From Gammaproteobacteria bacterium (GTDB lineage: Bacteria; Pseudomonadota; Gammaproteobacteria; Burkholderiales; Rhodocyclaceae), in the NCBI GenBank assembly GCA_029289265.1, contig JARFTX010000001.1, positions 147,849-211,848 of the forward strand: a stretch of 64,000 nucleotides of DNA. Direction: 5' to 3'. The position numbers were made by a program, and so were the translations under genes. Below the pieces are notes generated by a model. The model was not told the DNA's origin. It was given only the letters and a program-made list of their open reading frames with translations, and made no database searches. Below are positions 16,851 through 26,221 of the stretch, in pieces (position 1 is the stretch's first letter; the number at the start of each line of letters is the position of its first letter).

Positions 16851-17663
16851 ATGGAGCAAGAGCTGCAAGTACTGTGGGCGGCGATCGTCACCTATGTCGT
16901 GGCCGGGGTGGTCTCGGTGGTCAGCGTGGCGCTGGGCAAACGCCCCGAACGCACGGTGCTCGCGCTGATGCTCGGGGCGCTCGCGCTCCATACCTTCTCG
17001 CTCGGGATCCGCTGGGAGCGCCTGGGTCACGGCCCCTTCATCACGATGTTCGAGATTCTGTCCTCGAACGTCTGGAGCCTGATGCTCGCCTATAGCATCG
17101 TGTATTGGTGGTTACCGCGCATCCGCGCTTCAGCCGCCGTGGTACTGCCCATCATGTTCGTGATGATGGGCTGGCTGATGGTGGTCCATCCCGGCGAAGG
17201 CCATTATCCGGCGACCTATCACACGCCCTGGCTCTACATCCACATTGGGCTCGGCAAGGTGTTTCTCGGGGCCGTGCTGGTGGCGGTGGGGCTGGCCGGG
17301 GTGGTTCTGCTGCGGCGCGCCGGGCTCGGGGTGGCGCGACTCGCAGTGTTGCCAGGCGACAAGCAACTCGACGAGCTGGCGTTTCGCTGCATGGCGATCG
17401 GGCTGGTCTTCCACACGCTGATGCTGATCGCTGGTGCGATCTGGGCCCAGGATGCCTGGGGGCGCTACTGGGACTGGGATCCGCTCGAGACCTGGGCATT
17501 TCTGACCTGGCTGACACTGGTCTTCACCATCCACGCCCGCGTGACCTACCGCATCTCGCCGCCGGTGCATGCGGTGATGATCCTCGGGGTCTTCGTGGTC
17601 GCTTACCTGACCTTCTTCGGTGTGCCTTTCGTCTCGCAGGTGCCGCACCAGGGGGCGGTGTGA
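16851..17663 (+). CDS. ccsA: CcsA/ResC-like heme attachment protein
   Basis: 270 residues, about eight membrane helices, with the tryptophan-rich heme-handling loop WGRYWDWDPLETW before TFLTWL-type helices and conserved histidines in SLGIRWERLGHGP and TPWLYIHIGLG. Together with ResB it forms the System II cytochrome c synthetase. The ATG at 16851 has GGGA nine bases upstream; a GTG at 16845 overlapping the resB stop is possible. The stop overlaps the next start (TGATG), so the oxidase-like protein is translated in step with it. Confidence 0.88.
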   Translation: MEQELQVLWAAIVTYVVAGVVSVVSVALGKRPERTVLALMLGALALHTFSLGIRWERLGHGPFITMFEILSSNVWSLMLAYSIVYWWLPRIRASAAVVLPIMFVMMGWLMVVHPGEGHYPATYHTPWLYIHIGLGKVFLGAVLVAVGLAGVVLLRRAGLGVARLAVLPGDKQLDELAFRCMAIGLVFHTLMLIAGAIWAQDAWGRYWDWDPLETWAFLTWLTLVFTIHARVTYRISPPVHAVMILGVFVVAYLTFFGVPFVSQVPHQGAV

Positions 17664-19003
17664 TGGGTGCCGCGCGGACTGCCTTGCCGAGTGCTGTCGC
17701 GCCGCCGCTGGTGTCCCAGTTCTGGCTCGCGCTGGCAGTCGCTTCCATCGGTTTGGCTGCGCTGGCGGCCGTTGCATTGGTACTTGCCCGCACGCCGCTG
17801 CTCACTGCGCTGATCGCGCCCGATGCCTTTCCGCGGGCGCTGGTCGTGCATGTCAATTTTGCGACGCTGGTATGGTACTTCGCGATGGCCGGCACCCTGT
17901 GGAGCGAGCGCCTGCCGCCTGCCCGATTGCCCGCTGCTACTGCGGCCTTCGCGCTCGGCTTCGGCGGCGCCCTCGGCATGGCGCTCGCGGGCGTGGTGGG
18001 CATCGGTGCCCCGGTACTCGCCAACTATGTGCCTTACCTGAGCAGCGCGGTGTTTGTCGCGTCGCTGGCGTGCTTTGCCGCGGGGGGACTTGCGACGGCA
18101 CTGCTCACGCTGCAACCGCCCCGGGACGAGGCGGAGTGGGGCTTTCTGCTGGCGCGTTGGCCCTTCGTGATGGCGGCCCTTTATCTGGTTGCACGGCTCG
18201 TAGGCGGGGCGACGCTGGTCGAGGCGGTCTGGGGTGCCGGCCACATCCTGCAGTTCGGCTACGTGACCTTGCTCATGGCGATCTGGCTGCGGCTAGCCGA
18301 GCGGACCGGGGGTGAAGGTCTGGCGGTGCGCGCTGCGATTCCCTTGTTCGCGGCGTCTGCTGCGCCGGCGACGCTTGCGCCTGTGCTCTACCTTGCTGGC
18401 GCCCTCGACGGCGTCGCCCTGCACGATTTCCACACCACGCTGATGCGCTGGGCGAACTGGCCTGCACCGGTGGTGTTCGGCCTGCTGCTGCTGGCAAGCC
18501 CTGCCGGGCGGCGCAGCCTCGCCATCGTCGCCTCGTTGGCACTGCTGGGGGTGGGCTGCCTCGCGGGCATGGCGATCGATGCACACACGACCATGGTGCC
18601 CGCCCACTACCACGGTACAATCGGCGCCTTCACGTTGGCGCTGATGGCTGCGGCGCTTGCGCGCATCGGTCCGGCAGGCGCTGTCGAACGGAATGCCAGG
18701 CGAGGGATCCGTTTGCCCTTGGCCCTCTATGCGGGCGGGAGCCTCCTCCTGATCGCCGGTCTCGGCTGGAGCGGGATGCTGGGTGCGCCGCGAAAGGCCG
18801 CGTTCAGCGCCGAAGGCGCCGAGTTGGCCGCGACCCTGTCCGCAGCGCTGACCGGCCTGGGAGGGATCGTTACTATCGGTGGTGTGATCCTGTTCGTTGT
18901 CGTTGCCGTACCTGGAACACTGAGACTATGCATGCTGCATCCGGATCGGGCCAGTCCCGGTCACCCGCCGCGCCACGCCGCGACGTTCGCGGCCGCGCGC
19001 TGA
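17663..19003 (+). CDS. Stand-alone heme-copper-oxidase subunit I-like membrane protein
   Basis: 446 residues, about 12 membrane helices. Histidines fall at oxidase-like places: H63 in VVHVNFATLVW (low-spin heme position), H194 in VWGAGHILQFGY (like the WxxGH CuB site), H254 and H257 in LHDFHTTLMRW, and the pair H315/H317 in VPAHYHGTIGA, which resembles the HFH heme ligands. There is no subunit II or III nearby, and the usual adjacent HH of the CuB site is split. It may be an inner-membrane quinol-cytochrome redox protein or a heme-transfer protein rather than an oxygen reductase. It overlaps the ccsA stop by one base and the next gene by 76 bases. Confidence 0.7.
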   Translation: MGAARTALPSAVAPPLVSQFWLALAVASIGLAALAAVALVLARTPLLTALIAPDAFPRALVVHVNFATLVWYFAMAGTLWSERLPPARLPAATAAFALGFGGALGMALAGVVGIGAPVLANYVPYLSSAVFVASLACFAAGGLATALLTLQPPRDEAEWGFLLARWPFVMAALYLVARLVGGATLVEAVWGAGHILQFGYVTLLMAIWLRLAERTGGEGLAVRAAIPLFAASAAPATLAPVLYLAGALDGVALHDFHTTLMRWANWPAPVVFGLLLLASPAGRRSLAIVASLALLGVGCLAGMAIDAHTTMVPAHYHGTIGAFTLALMAAALARIGPAGAVERNARRGIRLPLALYAGGSLLLIAGLGWSGMLGAPRKAAFSAEGAELAATLSAALTGLGGIVTIGGVILFVVVAVPGTLRLCMLHPDRASPGHPPRHAATFAAAR

Positions 19004-19629
19004 CGATTGCCGCGATCGCCACGATCACCCTGGGGGCGCTGCTCGCCTGGGCGCCGCAGCCGGCCTCGTGGCCGCGCCTGCCCGACCTGGAGTTCAGCGA
19101 GGTCTTCAGGATGCGCGCCCCCGCGGCGGGCAGCCCGCTCGAACAGGAGTTGCGTACGCGCTTCCAGCAGGGCGTGGTGATGATGCACATGCGGGAATAC
19201 GAGTACGCACTTTCGTCCTTCCACCGCGTGCTGGCGATCGCCCCCGACATGCCCGAAGCGCACGTGAACATGGGCTTCGCACTGATTGGTCTCGAGGAGT
19301 GGGCCAGCGCGCGCACCTTCTTCGAGGCGGCGATCGAACTCAATCGCAACCAGATCAACGCCTATTACGGCCTGGCCGTGACGCTCGAGGCTCTTGGCGA
19401 CATGCCCGGCGCGCTGGGCGCAATGCAGGCCTATGTCCATCGTGCGCCCGAGGATGATCCATTCAGGACACGCGCGGTTGCTGCGCTCTGGGAGTGGCGA
19501 ACGGCTGCCCGCGAGGCCGCCGAGAATGCGATCGAGGCTGCGGAGGACGGTGCGGGCGAGGTCGGAGGGGAGGCTACGCCTGACCCACAGGGCGCTGCGA
19601 CGGCCGGCGAGGGGCTGCCGAGCCATTGA
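18928..19629 (+). CDS. Membrane-anchored TPR protein
   Basis: 233 residues: one N-terminal membrane segment (about 25-42, ALTIAAIATITLGALLAW), then TPR repeats from about 75 to 170 (EYEYALSSFHRVLAIAPDMPEAHVNMGFALIGLEEW is typical, given here in two overlapping blocks of the helix pairs), and an acidic Ala/Glu/Gly tail. TPR proteins dock partners; a periplasmic docking role for cytochrome assembly, like the TPR subunit of System I, is conceivable. It overlaps the preceding gene by 76 bases in another frame; a later start is possible but no better one was seen. Last gene before a new sigma54 promoter candidate. Confidence 0.78.
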   Translation: MHAASGSGQSRSPAAPRRDVRGRALTIAAIATITLGALLAWAPQPASWPRLPDLEFSEVFRMRAPAAGSPLEQELRTRFQQGVVMMHMREYEYALSSFHRVLAIAPDMPEAHVNMGFALIGLEEWASARTFFEAAIELNRNQINAYYGLAVTLEALGDMPGALGAMQAYVHRAPEDDPFRTRAVAALWEWRTAAREAAENAIEAAEDGAGEVGGEATPDPQGAATAGEGLPSH

Positions 19630-19637
19630 AAGCGTGA

Positions 19638-19653
19638 TTCCCGAAGGCGGGAA
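19638..19653. promoter_or_regulatory. Candidate activator site TTCCC-N6-GGGAA
   Basis: The same inverted repeat with the same spacing as at 8042-8057, here centred about 128 bp before the start predicted from the sigma54 candidate at 19748. A further half-site (TTTCCCG) follows at about 19657. A TGGGG-N6-CCCCA repeat lies at 19712-19727. The 318-base gap 19630-19947 holds these sites and no gene. Confidence 0.45.
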
Positions 19654-19747
19654 GATTTTCCCGCAACTGAAACACCATGTATCGGCTGTAACGCCCTGTT
19701 GGTGCGGAATTTGGGGCAATTTCCCCATTTTGAGCGCCGGTCTTTAC

Positions 19748-19764
19748 GGGCTTGCAAATTGCTT
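19748..19764 (+). promoter_or_regulatory. Sigma54 (-24/-12) promoter candidate
   Basis: GGGCTTGCAAATTGCTT has a perfect -12 element (TTGCT) and GGC at -24 with GG and GC 12 bases apart; two positions of the -24 box differ from consensus. The predicted start is near 19774, giving a leader of about 174 bases before the c7 gene at 19948. Confidence 0.5.
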
Positions 19765-19947
19765 TAAGATTGCATTCCGTTTGCAGACTTGGGCGCCCGG
19801 ATCGCCCGTTTCGGTCCGGGTCCGGCGCGGCGTTGCCGTGTCTTTCGCCCGAGGGTACGAAATTTTGCAATGCTCGGCTTGTCAATCAGGGTGCTGCCGT
19901 TCATCCTGATCGACCGCATCGATTCTCGTTCAGATGAGGGTTCAACC

Positions 19948-20376
19948 ATGAAGCAGTTCCAGTGGGCAGCAAGGGTGCGCCGCAGCCTTGTCGGGCTCAT
20001 CTTCGCGGTAGCGGCGGTGACCCTGTGGGTTCCCACCCAATCGCACGCGGAGTTCGGGGATGTCGTGATCAACAACTTCTCCGACGCCTCCGGCATGCGG
20101 CCGGTGATCTTCCCGCACTGGTTCCACCGTATCCGCTATCGCTGCAAGGTGTGTCATGCCGACCTCGGCTTCGAGTTCAAGGCTGGCGGCAACGACATCA
20201 GCATGCTCCACATCATCGACGGACAGTTTTGCGGCGCTTGCCACAACGGCGAGATCGCATGGTCGGTCGAGAACTGCAACCTATGCCATACGGCCAAGCC
20301 GGGCACGCCGACCCAAGTGCACGAAAGCACCATCCAGAAACTCGCGGTGCCCGCCGGTCAAGGAGGGGCCAACTGA
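19948..20376 (+). CDS. Small triheme c7-type cytochrome
   Basis: 142 residues: signal peptide (to about 34), CKVCH (66-70), CGACH (95-99), CNLCH (110-114), and distal His candidates in IFPHWFHRIRYR (57, 60). Paralog of the protein at 13326, with a longer C-terminal tail. Start at 19948 is supported by GATGAGGG upstream and the signal peptide that begins there. The stop overlaps the next ATG by one base (TGATG), so it is coupled to the c5/c7 fusion. First gene behind the sigma54 candidate at 19748. Confidence 0.88.
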   Translation: MKQFQWAARVRRSLVGLIFAVAAVTLWVPTQSHAEFGDVVINNFSDASGMRPVIFPHWFHRIRYRCKVCHADLGFEFKAGGNDISMLHIIDGQFCGACHNGEIAWSVENCNLCHTAKPGTPTQVHESTIQKLAVPAGQGGAN

Positions 20377-21410
20377 TGAAGCTGCGTATGTCCCATTTCC
20401 TGTTCGCCCTGCTGTGCGCTGGGCTTCTGGGCTCCAATGCGGCCCTCGCCCAACAGAACGGCAAGGCCAAGGCGCTCTACGACAAGAGCTGCGCGGGCTG
20501 CCACGAGACTGGTGTGGGCGGCGCGCCCAAGCTCGGCGAAACCGCCAACTGGGAGCCGCGGATCAAGGCGGGTATCGATTCGCTTTACGAATCTGCGCTC
20601 AAGGGCAAGCCGCCGATGATGCCGCCCAAGGGTGGTGCCATGGATGCGTCGGACGCCGACATCAAGTCGGTCGTTGACTACATGGTGGCGTCGGTGAAGG
20701 GCGGGGCGGCTCCGGCTGCTGCCTCGGCTGCGCCCGCAGCGGCTGCGGCTGCTCGGGCGCCCGCAGCTGCTCCGGCACCCGCGGCGGCTGCGGCTGCTCC
20801 GGCACCCGCGGCGGCTGCGGAGGCTGCGCCCGCGCGTCCGGCCGCCGTCGCTCAGGCTCCAGCGGCTCCGGCTGCAGCACCGGCTCCGCGTGCTGGCGTC
20901 TCTGACGTCAATACCTTCAACCGGCTGCTTCGCCCGATGAGCCAGCGTACGGTGCATCCGTCCGAGAGCGGCATTCACGATCCGGGCAACGATGGCACGC
21001 TTGCGTTGCAGTCCCCGGTGGATGCCTACGCCACCCTGCCGCGTGCCGGCTCGGGCAATACCGTCAATTGGGTGCGCGCGCTGAACGACAAACTGATCTC
21101 GCCGCGATGGGATCGTGTCGACGACAGGGCTGCGCCGGTGCTGATGGATCTGAACATTGTCCGCGAGGTCAAAGGTTCGATGCCGGACGTTGTGTTCCCG
21201 CACTTGCAGCATACCGAGTGGCTGGATTGCTCGAACTGCCATCCGGGGATCTTCATCCCCCAGAAGGGGGCGAACCAGATGAGCATGGCGGCGATCCTGC
21301 TGGGTCAGCAGTGCGGCGTCTGCCACGGCAGGGTGGCCTTTCCGGTGTCGGAATGCCGGCTCTGCCACTCGAAGAAAAAGGACGGTCCGATCGCCCGGAC
21401 CGGCCAGTAG
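20376..21410 (+). CDS. Tetraheme fusion cytochrome: c5-like domain plus triheme c7 domain
   Basis: 344 residues: signal peptide (1-25); a class-I cytochrome c5-like domain with CAGCH (39-43) and a Met ligand in PPMMPPKGG (about 81-82); an Ala/Pro linker (about 110-173); then a c7-type domain with CSNCH (285-289), CGVCH (313-317) and CRLCH (327-331) and distal His in FPHLQH (276, 279). The c7 half matches the protein at 12733. The His/Met heme should have a much higher potential than the bis-His hemes, so the protein could link high- and low-potential segments of a chain. AGGAGGGG lies eight bases before the ATG, an unusually strong ribosome site. Confidence 0.9.
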   Translation: MKLRMSHFLFALLCAGLLGSNAALAQQNGKAKALYDKSCAGCHETGVGGAPKLGETANWEPRIKAGIDSLYESALKGKPPMMPPKGGAMDASDADIKSVVDYMVASVKGGAAPAAASAAPAAAAAARAPAAAPAPAAAAAAPAPAAAAEAAPARPAAVAQAPAAPAAAPAPRAGVSDVNTFNRLLRPMSQRTVHPSESGIHDPGNDGTLALQSPVDAYATLPRAGSGNTVNWVRALNDKLISPRWDRVDDRAAPVLMDLNIVREVKGSMPDVVFPHLQHTEWLDCSNCHPGIFIPQKGANQMSMAAILLGQQCGVCHGRVAFPVSECRLCHSKKKDGPIARTGQ

Positions 21411-21546
21411 CGGTGGGCGGCCTCAGGGCCGCTGCGGCGTGAAGTGGAAACACATGCGCGTCTGCCCCGCCCGAGGGGCGGGCGCGCATCGGTCTTTGAT
21501 GGCTTGCGCCGGCGGCCTGTCTCCGGCGGTTGAATGAGAGAGTCGA

Positions 21547-22458
21547 ATGATGAAGTCTAGCCTCATTGCGCGCATGGTTGCGCTGGCCCTCGCCGGCCTG
21601 GTTCCGGCGGTGGGTTCGGCCGCAGAGCCGGCTATCGGAGCGGCTGGACGGATGCAGGCTCAGGAACCGGACCGGGCCCAGTTGCAGCGGCGCTTCGAGT
21701 CGGTCCAGTTGCTGATCGAGAAGTCTTCCGGTGCCCGCCAGATCGAGAGCAGCGGCGAACCCGATGCGGTCGAGCGGCGCGAACGCGCCCGTGCCAGCTA
21801 TGCCGAGGCGCGTGCCGCCTTCGAGGCCGGCAATGTCGAGCGGGCCGGGGAGTTGCTCTCGTCGGCGAGCGTGCTGATGTTCGAGGCGGTCCGGCTGGCC
21901 TCGCCACAGATGGTGACGGCCAAGAAATCGGAGACCGATTTCGCCAACAAGCTCGAAAGCGTCAAGGCGCTGCTCGCGGCGCAGGTGCGGATTGCGCAGG
22001 AAAAGGGCATGGCGGGCGAGGGGCGCGAAAGCACCCGCCAGATCGAGATGCTGATGGGCGAGGCGGAGCGGCTGGCGGCTGCGGGGCAGGTCGATACCGC
22101 TCGCACCACGCTGGAGCAGGCGTATCTGGCTGCCAAGGCGGCGATCAGTTCGATGCGTACCGGCGACACCCTGGTCCGCTCGCTCGAGTTCGCCACGAAG
22201 GAAGAGGAGTACCACTACGAGATCGACCGCAACGATACGCATCAGATGCTGATCAAGGTGCTGCTCGAGGACCGTCCGGGGGGTGCCCAGATGACTCCGA
22301 CCGTTCGCGCCTTCCTGGAGAGTGCCGGAACGCTCAGGGGGCAGGCCGAGGTGGCGGCGGCCCGCGGCGATTTCGAGGGCGGTATCGATCTGCTCGAGCA
22401 ATCCACGCGCGAACTCGTGCGCGCCATTCGCATGTCTGGCGTCTTCATCCCGGGCTGA
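21547..22458 (+). CDS. Exported helical protein of unknown function
   Basis: 303 residues with a signal peptide (1-26) and an almost wholly alpha-helical mature part with heptad-like Ala, Leu, Glu and Arg (ERARASYAEARAAFEAGN, AERLAAAGQVDTARTTLE), reminiscent of TPR-like or coiled-coil helical bundles. No cysteine, no heme motif, no enzyme motif. It is encoded between the c5/c7 cytochrome and ccmC, so a periplasmic structural or chaperone role in cytochrome handling is the best guess. The ATG at 21547 follows GAGAG; a second ATG follows at once. Confidence 0.75.
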   Translation: MMKSSLIARMVALALAGLVPAVGSAAEPAIGAAGRMQAQEPDRAQLQRRFESVQLLIEKSSGARQIESSGEPDAVERRERARASYAEARAAFEAGNVERAGELLSSASVLMFEAVRLASPQMVTAKKSETDFANKLESVKALLAAQVRIAQEKGMAGEGRESTRQIEMLMGEAERLAAAGQVDTARTTLEQAYLAAKAAISSMRTGDTLVRSLEFATKEEEYHYEIDRNDTHQMLIKVLLEDRPGGAQMTPTVRAFLESAGTLRGQAEVAAARGDFEGGIDLLEQSTRELVRAIRMSGVFIPG

Positions 22459-22460
22459 TC

Positions 22461-23303
22461 ATGCTCGCCTGGGCACGTCAATTGCTTGACTTCCGGTCGC
22501 TGGCTGATCGTTCCCGGAGTCGTGCGTTGCTCGGCGTTTTCCCATCGTCACTCCAGTCCGCGCGTGCCTTGCCCTCGATCCGGGCAGTGAATGCGCGCGA
22601 CTGTTACCCGCTCGCTGGTCGACTGGCGCCTTGGTTCGCCTGGACAGCGGCGTTGTTGTGCACGATCGGTCTGTTCATCGCCTTGCGCGTCGTGCCGACC
22701 GATCCGGTCTTTGGCGACCACTTCCGCATCGTCTTCATCCACAACCCGGCAACGTGGATGGCCGTTCTGATATTCCTGGGTATGCTGGTGCTGGCGCTCG
22801 CGGGCCAGGTCGCAAGTCATAGCGTGGCATCGATACTGGCCGCCTCACTCGGTCCGACGGGCGCCATGTTTGCGTTTCTGGCCCTGTGGTCCGGTTCCCT
22901 GCTGGCAAAGCCTGAATGGGGGACTTGGTGGGTCTGGGATGCGCGCCTGACCGCCATCCTGGGTCTGATGCTGGTCATGCTGGCGTTCAATGCGTTGCAG
23001 GCAATGCTCGACGATCCGGGTCGGGCCGATCGTCTAGGAGCCTGGCTGCTATGCCTGGGCGTGATCGGAGCGCCGGCGACGTACCTGGCGATGACGTGGT
23101 GGGGTGGGGTGCCGGCAATGCCCACGTTGGTACTGAGTCACACACCCGGGGCGCTCGCCACCGTGCTCGCGGGGCTGTTGGTGGTCATGCTCGGTCTGTG
23201 TGCCTACAGTGTGGCGGTTGGCCTGACGCGGATGCGCATCGTGATCCTCGAGCGCGAACGCGGCACCGAGTGGGCTTCACGCAGTGCGGGGGACTGTGCG
23301 TGA
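22461..23303 (+). CDS. ccmC: CcmC-like heme transporter protein
   Basis: 280 residues, about six membrane helices, with the heme-handling Trp motif WGTWWVWD (153-160) and a His in IVFIHNPATWM (94), both characteristic of CcmC. The second conserved His region is divergent (WWGGVPAMPTLVLSH). An N-terminal extension of about 50 residues is unusual for the family, whose members are near 245 residues. CcmC presents heme at the periplasmic face in System I. No CcmA, B, E, F, G or H is seen in this window, so here it may feed heme to ResB/CcsA or to a System I complex encoded elsewhere. GTGA overlap with the next gene. Confidence 0.8.
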   Translation: MLAWARQLLDFRSLADRSRSRALLGVFPSSLQSARALPSIRAVNARDCYPLAGRLAPWFAWTAALLCTIGLFIALRVVPTDPVFGDHFRIVFIHNPATWMAVLIFLGMLVLALAGQVASHSVASILAASLGPTGAMFAFLALWSGSLLAKPEWGTWWVWDARLTAILGLMLVMLAFNALQAMLDDPGRADRLGAWLLCLGVIGAPATYLAMTWWGGVPAMPTLVLSHTPGALATVLAGLLVVMLGLCAYSVAVGLTRMRIVILERERGTEWASRSAGDCA

Positions 23304-23509
23304 ACGGGTCGATCTGGAGCGCATTGCTCACTGGCGCAGATTACGGTCTTTACGTCTGGGCGGCGTACATCGTCGCCTTCGTCGTCGTGATGAGCGAGAT
23401 CGTCGTGTTGCGCTTCAGTCGCCATTCCATTCTCGAGCATCTCGGCCGCTTTTCGGTCGGGCGTCGCAATTCGCGCCGGACCCGCCGGCAGCGGCAGCCG
23501 CACGCCTGA
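23300..23509 (+). CDS. ccmD: CcmD-like small membrane protein
   Basis: 69 residues from a GTG that overlaps the ccmC stop (GTGA). One membrane helix (YGLYVWAAYIVAFVVVMSEI) preceded by a short periplasmic stretch and followed by a basic Arg-rich tail, the topology of CcmD, which binds CcmC and helps release heme-loaded CcmE. Position directly after ccmC supports the name. The tail (RRNSRRTRRQRQ) is more basic than usual. The following 291 bases to the regulator gene contain a TGTCCGGACA palindrome (23572-23581) and no clear promoter. Confidence 0.75.
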   Translation: MNGSIWSALLTGADYGLYVWAAYIVAFVVVMSEIVVLRFSRHSILEHLGRFSVGRRNSRRTRRQRQPHA

Positions 23510-23800
23510 CCACAAAGGTCTGCGGCCGAAGAGTTGACATTCCCGCGGTTCGTTTCGAAGTCCGAAGTGTGTGTCCGGACATGAACCGTCGCGCCCGATT
23601 GTTGACAAAGAAAGTGCGCCCCGGGCTTGTGGCGAGAGCGCGATGGACGCGTGCGGTTCGGCGCGTGGGCACCTGTAGGATGGTCGTGGGCGCAGTGCCG
23701 GCGTGTGCCGACTGCCGCCGTGAAGAGGAACGGGCAAGACCTTTCACCGCGTACGCTTTTCAAGCAGAATACGCGTCGCGAGACGAGACAAGGGATACAA

Positions 23801-25226
<1,426 letters not shown>

Positions 25227-25246
<20 letters not shown>

Positions 25247-25883
25247 GAAGTTTTTTCCCGCTTTCAGGCATGGAATGCTCTTGTCTTGGCTCGTGCTTGC
25301 TCCCGGCATAACGCTTGCCGATCCTGTGGCGGACTATGAACGCGGCTTGCAGGCCTATCGGATTGGCGATGTGGTGGGTGCGATGGCGCCCTTGCGCAGC
25401 GCGGCCGACGCAGGGCATGCAGCGGCTCAGGCGCTTTACGGTACGATTCTGGACGCCGCCGAGATGGATGAGGATGCCGTGCGTTATTTGCGCATGGCTG
25501 CGGACCAAAACGACCCGGATGGCCAGTACGGCTTGGCGAAGATGTATCTGACTGGCGAAGCGGAAGCGCCGGACGAGAAGTCGGCTTCCCGCCTGATTCG
25601 TGCTGCTGCAGAGCAGGGGCACGAGCGAGCGATCATTACGCTCGGTCTTGCCTACATTGCCGGCAATGCTCGCCTGGAGGCCAACGATCCGAACGATCCG
25701 GATGCCGCGCGCTTTATCGTCAAGTCCGCCGAGTTGGGTGATGTGGGAGCGATGGATGCCCTGATCGATGCCTATCGTGAAGGGCAGTTCGGCCTGGAGC
25801 CGAATGCCGCACAGTCCGAGCGATGGGCAGCGCGGGTTGCAGAGATCCGCGGGCAGGGACAGCGAACCGGCAGCAGAAGATGA
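25227..25883 (+). CDS. Exported Sel1-repeat protein
   Basis: 218 residues with a signal peptide (to about 31) and Sel1-like repeats (AADAGHAAAQALYGTILDAA, AADQNDPDGQYGLAKMYLTG, AAEQGHERAIITLGLAYIAG). Sel1 repeats are alpha-solenoid protein-protein contact modules. The start at 25227 is set by AAGGAAG nine bases upstream and by the signal peptide; it overlaps the regulator gene by 20 bases, so the regulator and this gene may share a transcript. The stop overlaps the monoheme cytochrome start. A periplasmic adaptor role is inferred. Confidence 0.83.
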
Positions 25884-26221
25884 TGAGAGCTACGGCCATG
25901 AGAGATTTGCTGTTTGCAACAAGTGCCTGCGCAGGTCTTCTAGGTCTTCTGGCTGCGCTCCCGTCGACGGGGCATGCTGCAGATACCGCCGAAGGCCAGC
26001 GCCTCTACCAGATGCATTGCATCGCTTGCCACGGTGCGACGGGTGAGAGCCTGATTCCGAACACCCCCAATTTTTCGCGCGGTGAAGGCTTGATGCAGGC
26101 CGATATCGGCATCATGGCGAGCATCAAGGCCGGGAAAAATGCCATGCCCGCCTTCGCCGGCGTGCTGCGCGATCAGCAGATTCTCGATGTGATTGCTTAC
26201 TTGCGGACCTTTCAACGATGA
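25880..26221 (+). CDS. Monoheme class-I c-type cytochrome
   Basis: 113 residues: signal peptide (to about 34), CIACH (47-51), and Met89 in NAMPAF as the likely sixth ligand; ends with the usual class-I helix (ILDVIAYLRTF). A small His/Met periplasmic carrier of c5/c551 size. ATG 25880 overlaps the upstream stop (ATGA); an ATG at 25898 with GAGAG upstream would also give a good signal peptide. The stop overlaps the propeller gene start by four bases, so the three genes 25227, 25880 and 26218 are coupled. Confidence 0.88.
   Translation: MMRATAMRDLLFATSACAGLLGLLAALPSTGHAADTAEGQRLYQMHCIACHGATGESLIPNTPNFSRGEGLMQADIGIMASIKAGKNAMPAFAGVLRDQQILDVIAYLRTFQR

Noticed and set aside
17663-19003. Calling the heme-copper-like protein a terminal oxidase subunit
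   Set aside because: Subunits II and III are missing and the CuB histidine pair is not adjacent.
20700-20890. Ala/Pro codon repeat as a tandem-repeat element
   Set aside because: It is a low-complexity coding linker between two cytochrome domains in a continuous frame.
21455-21500. GC-rich hairpin after the c5/c7 gene as terminator
   Set aside because: Stem of only seven pairs and no T-run follows.
23534-23620. Two TTGACA hexamers before the regulator gene
   Set aside because: Neither has a reasonable -10 hexamer 16-18 bases downstream.
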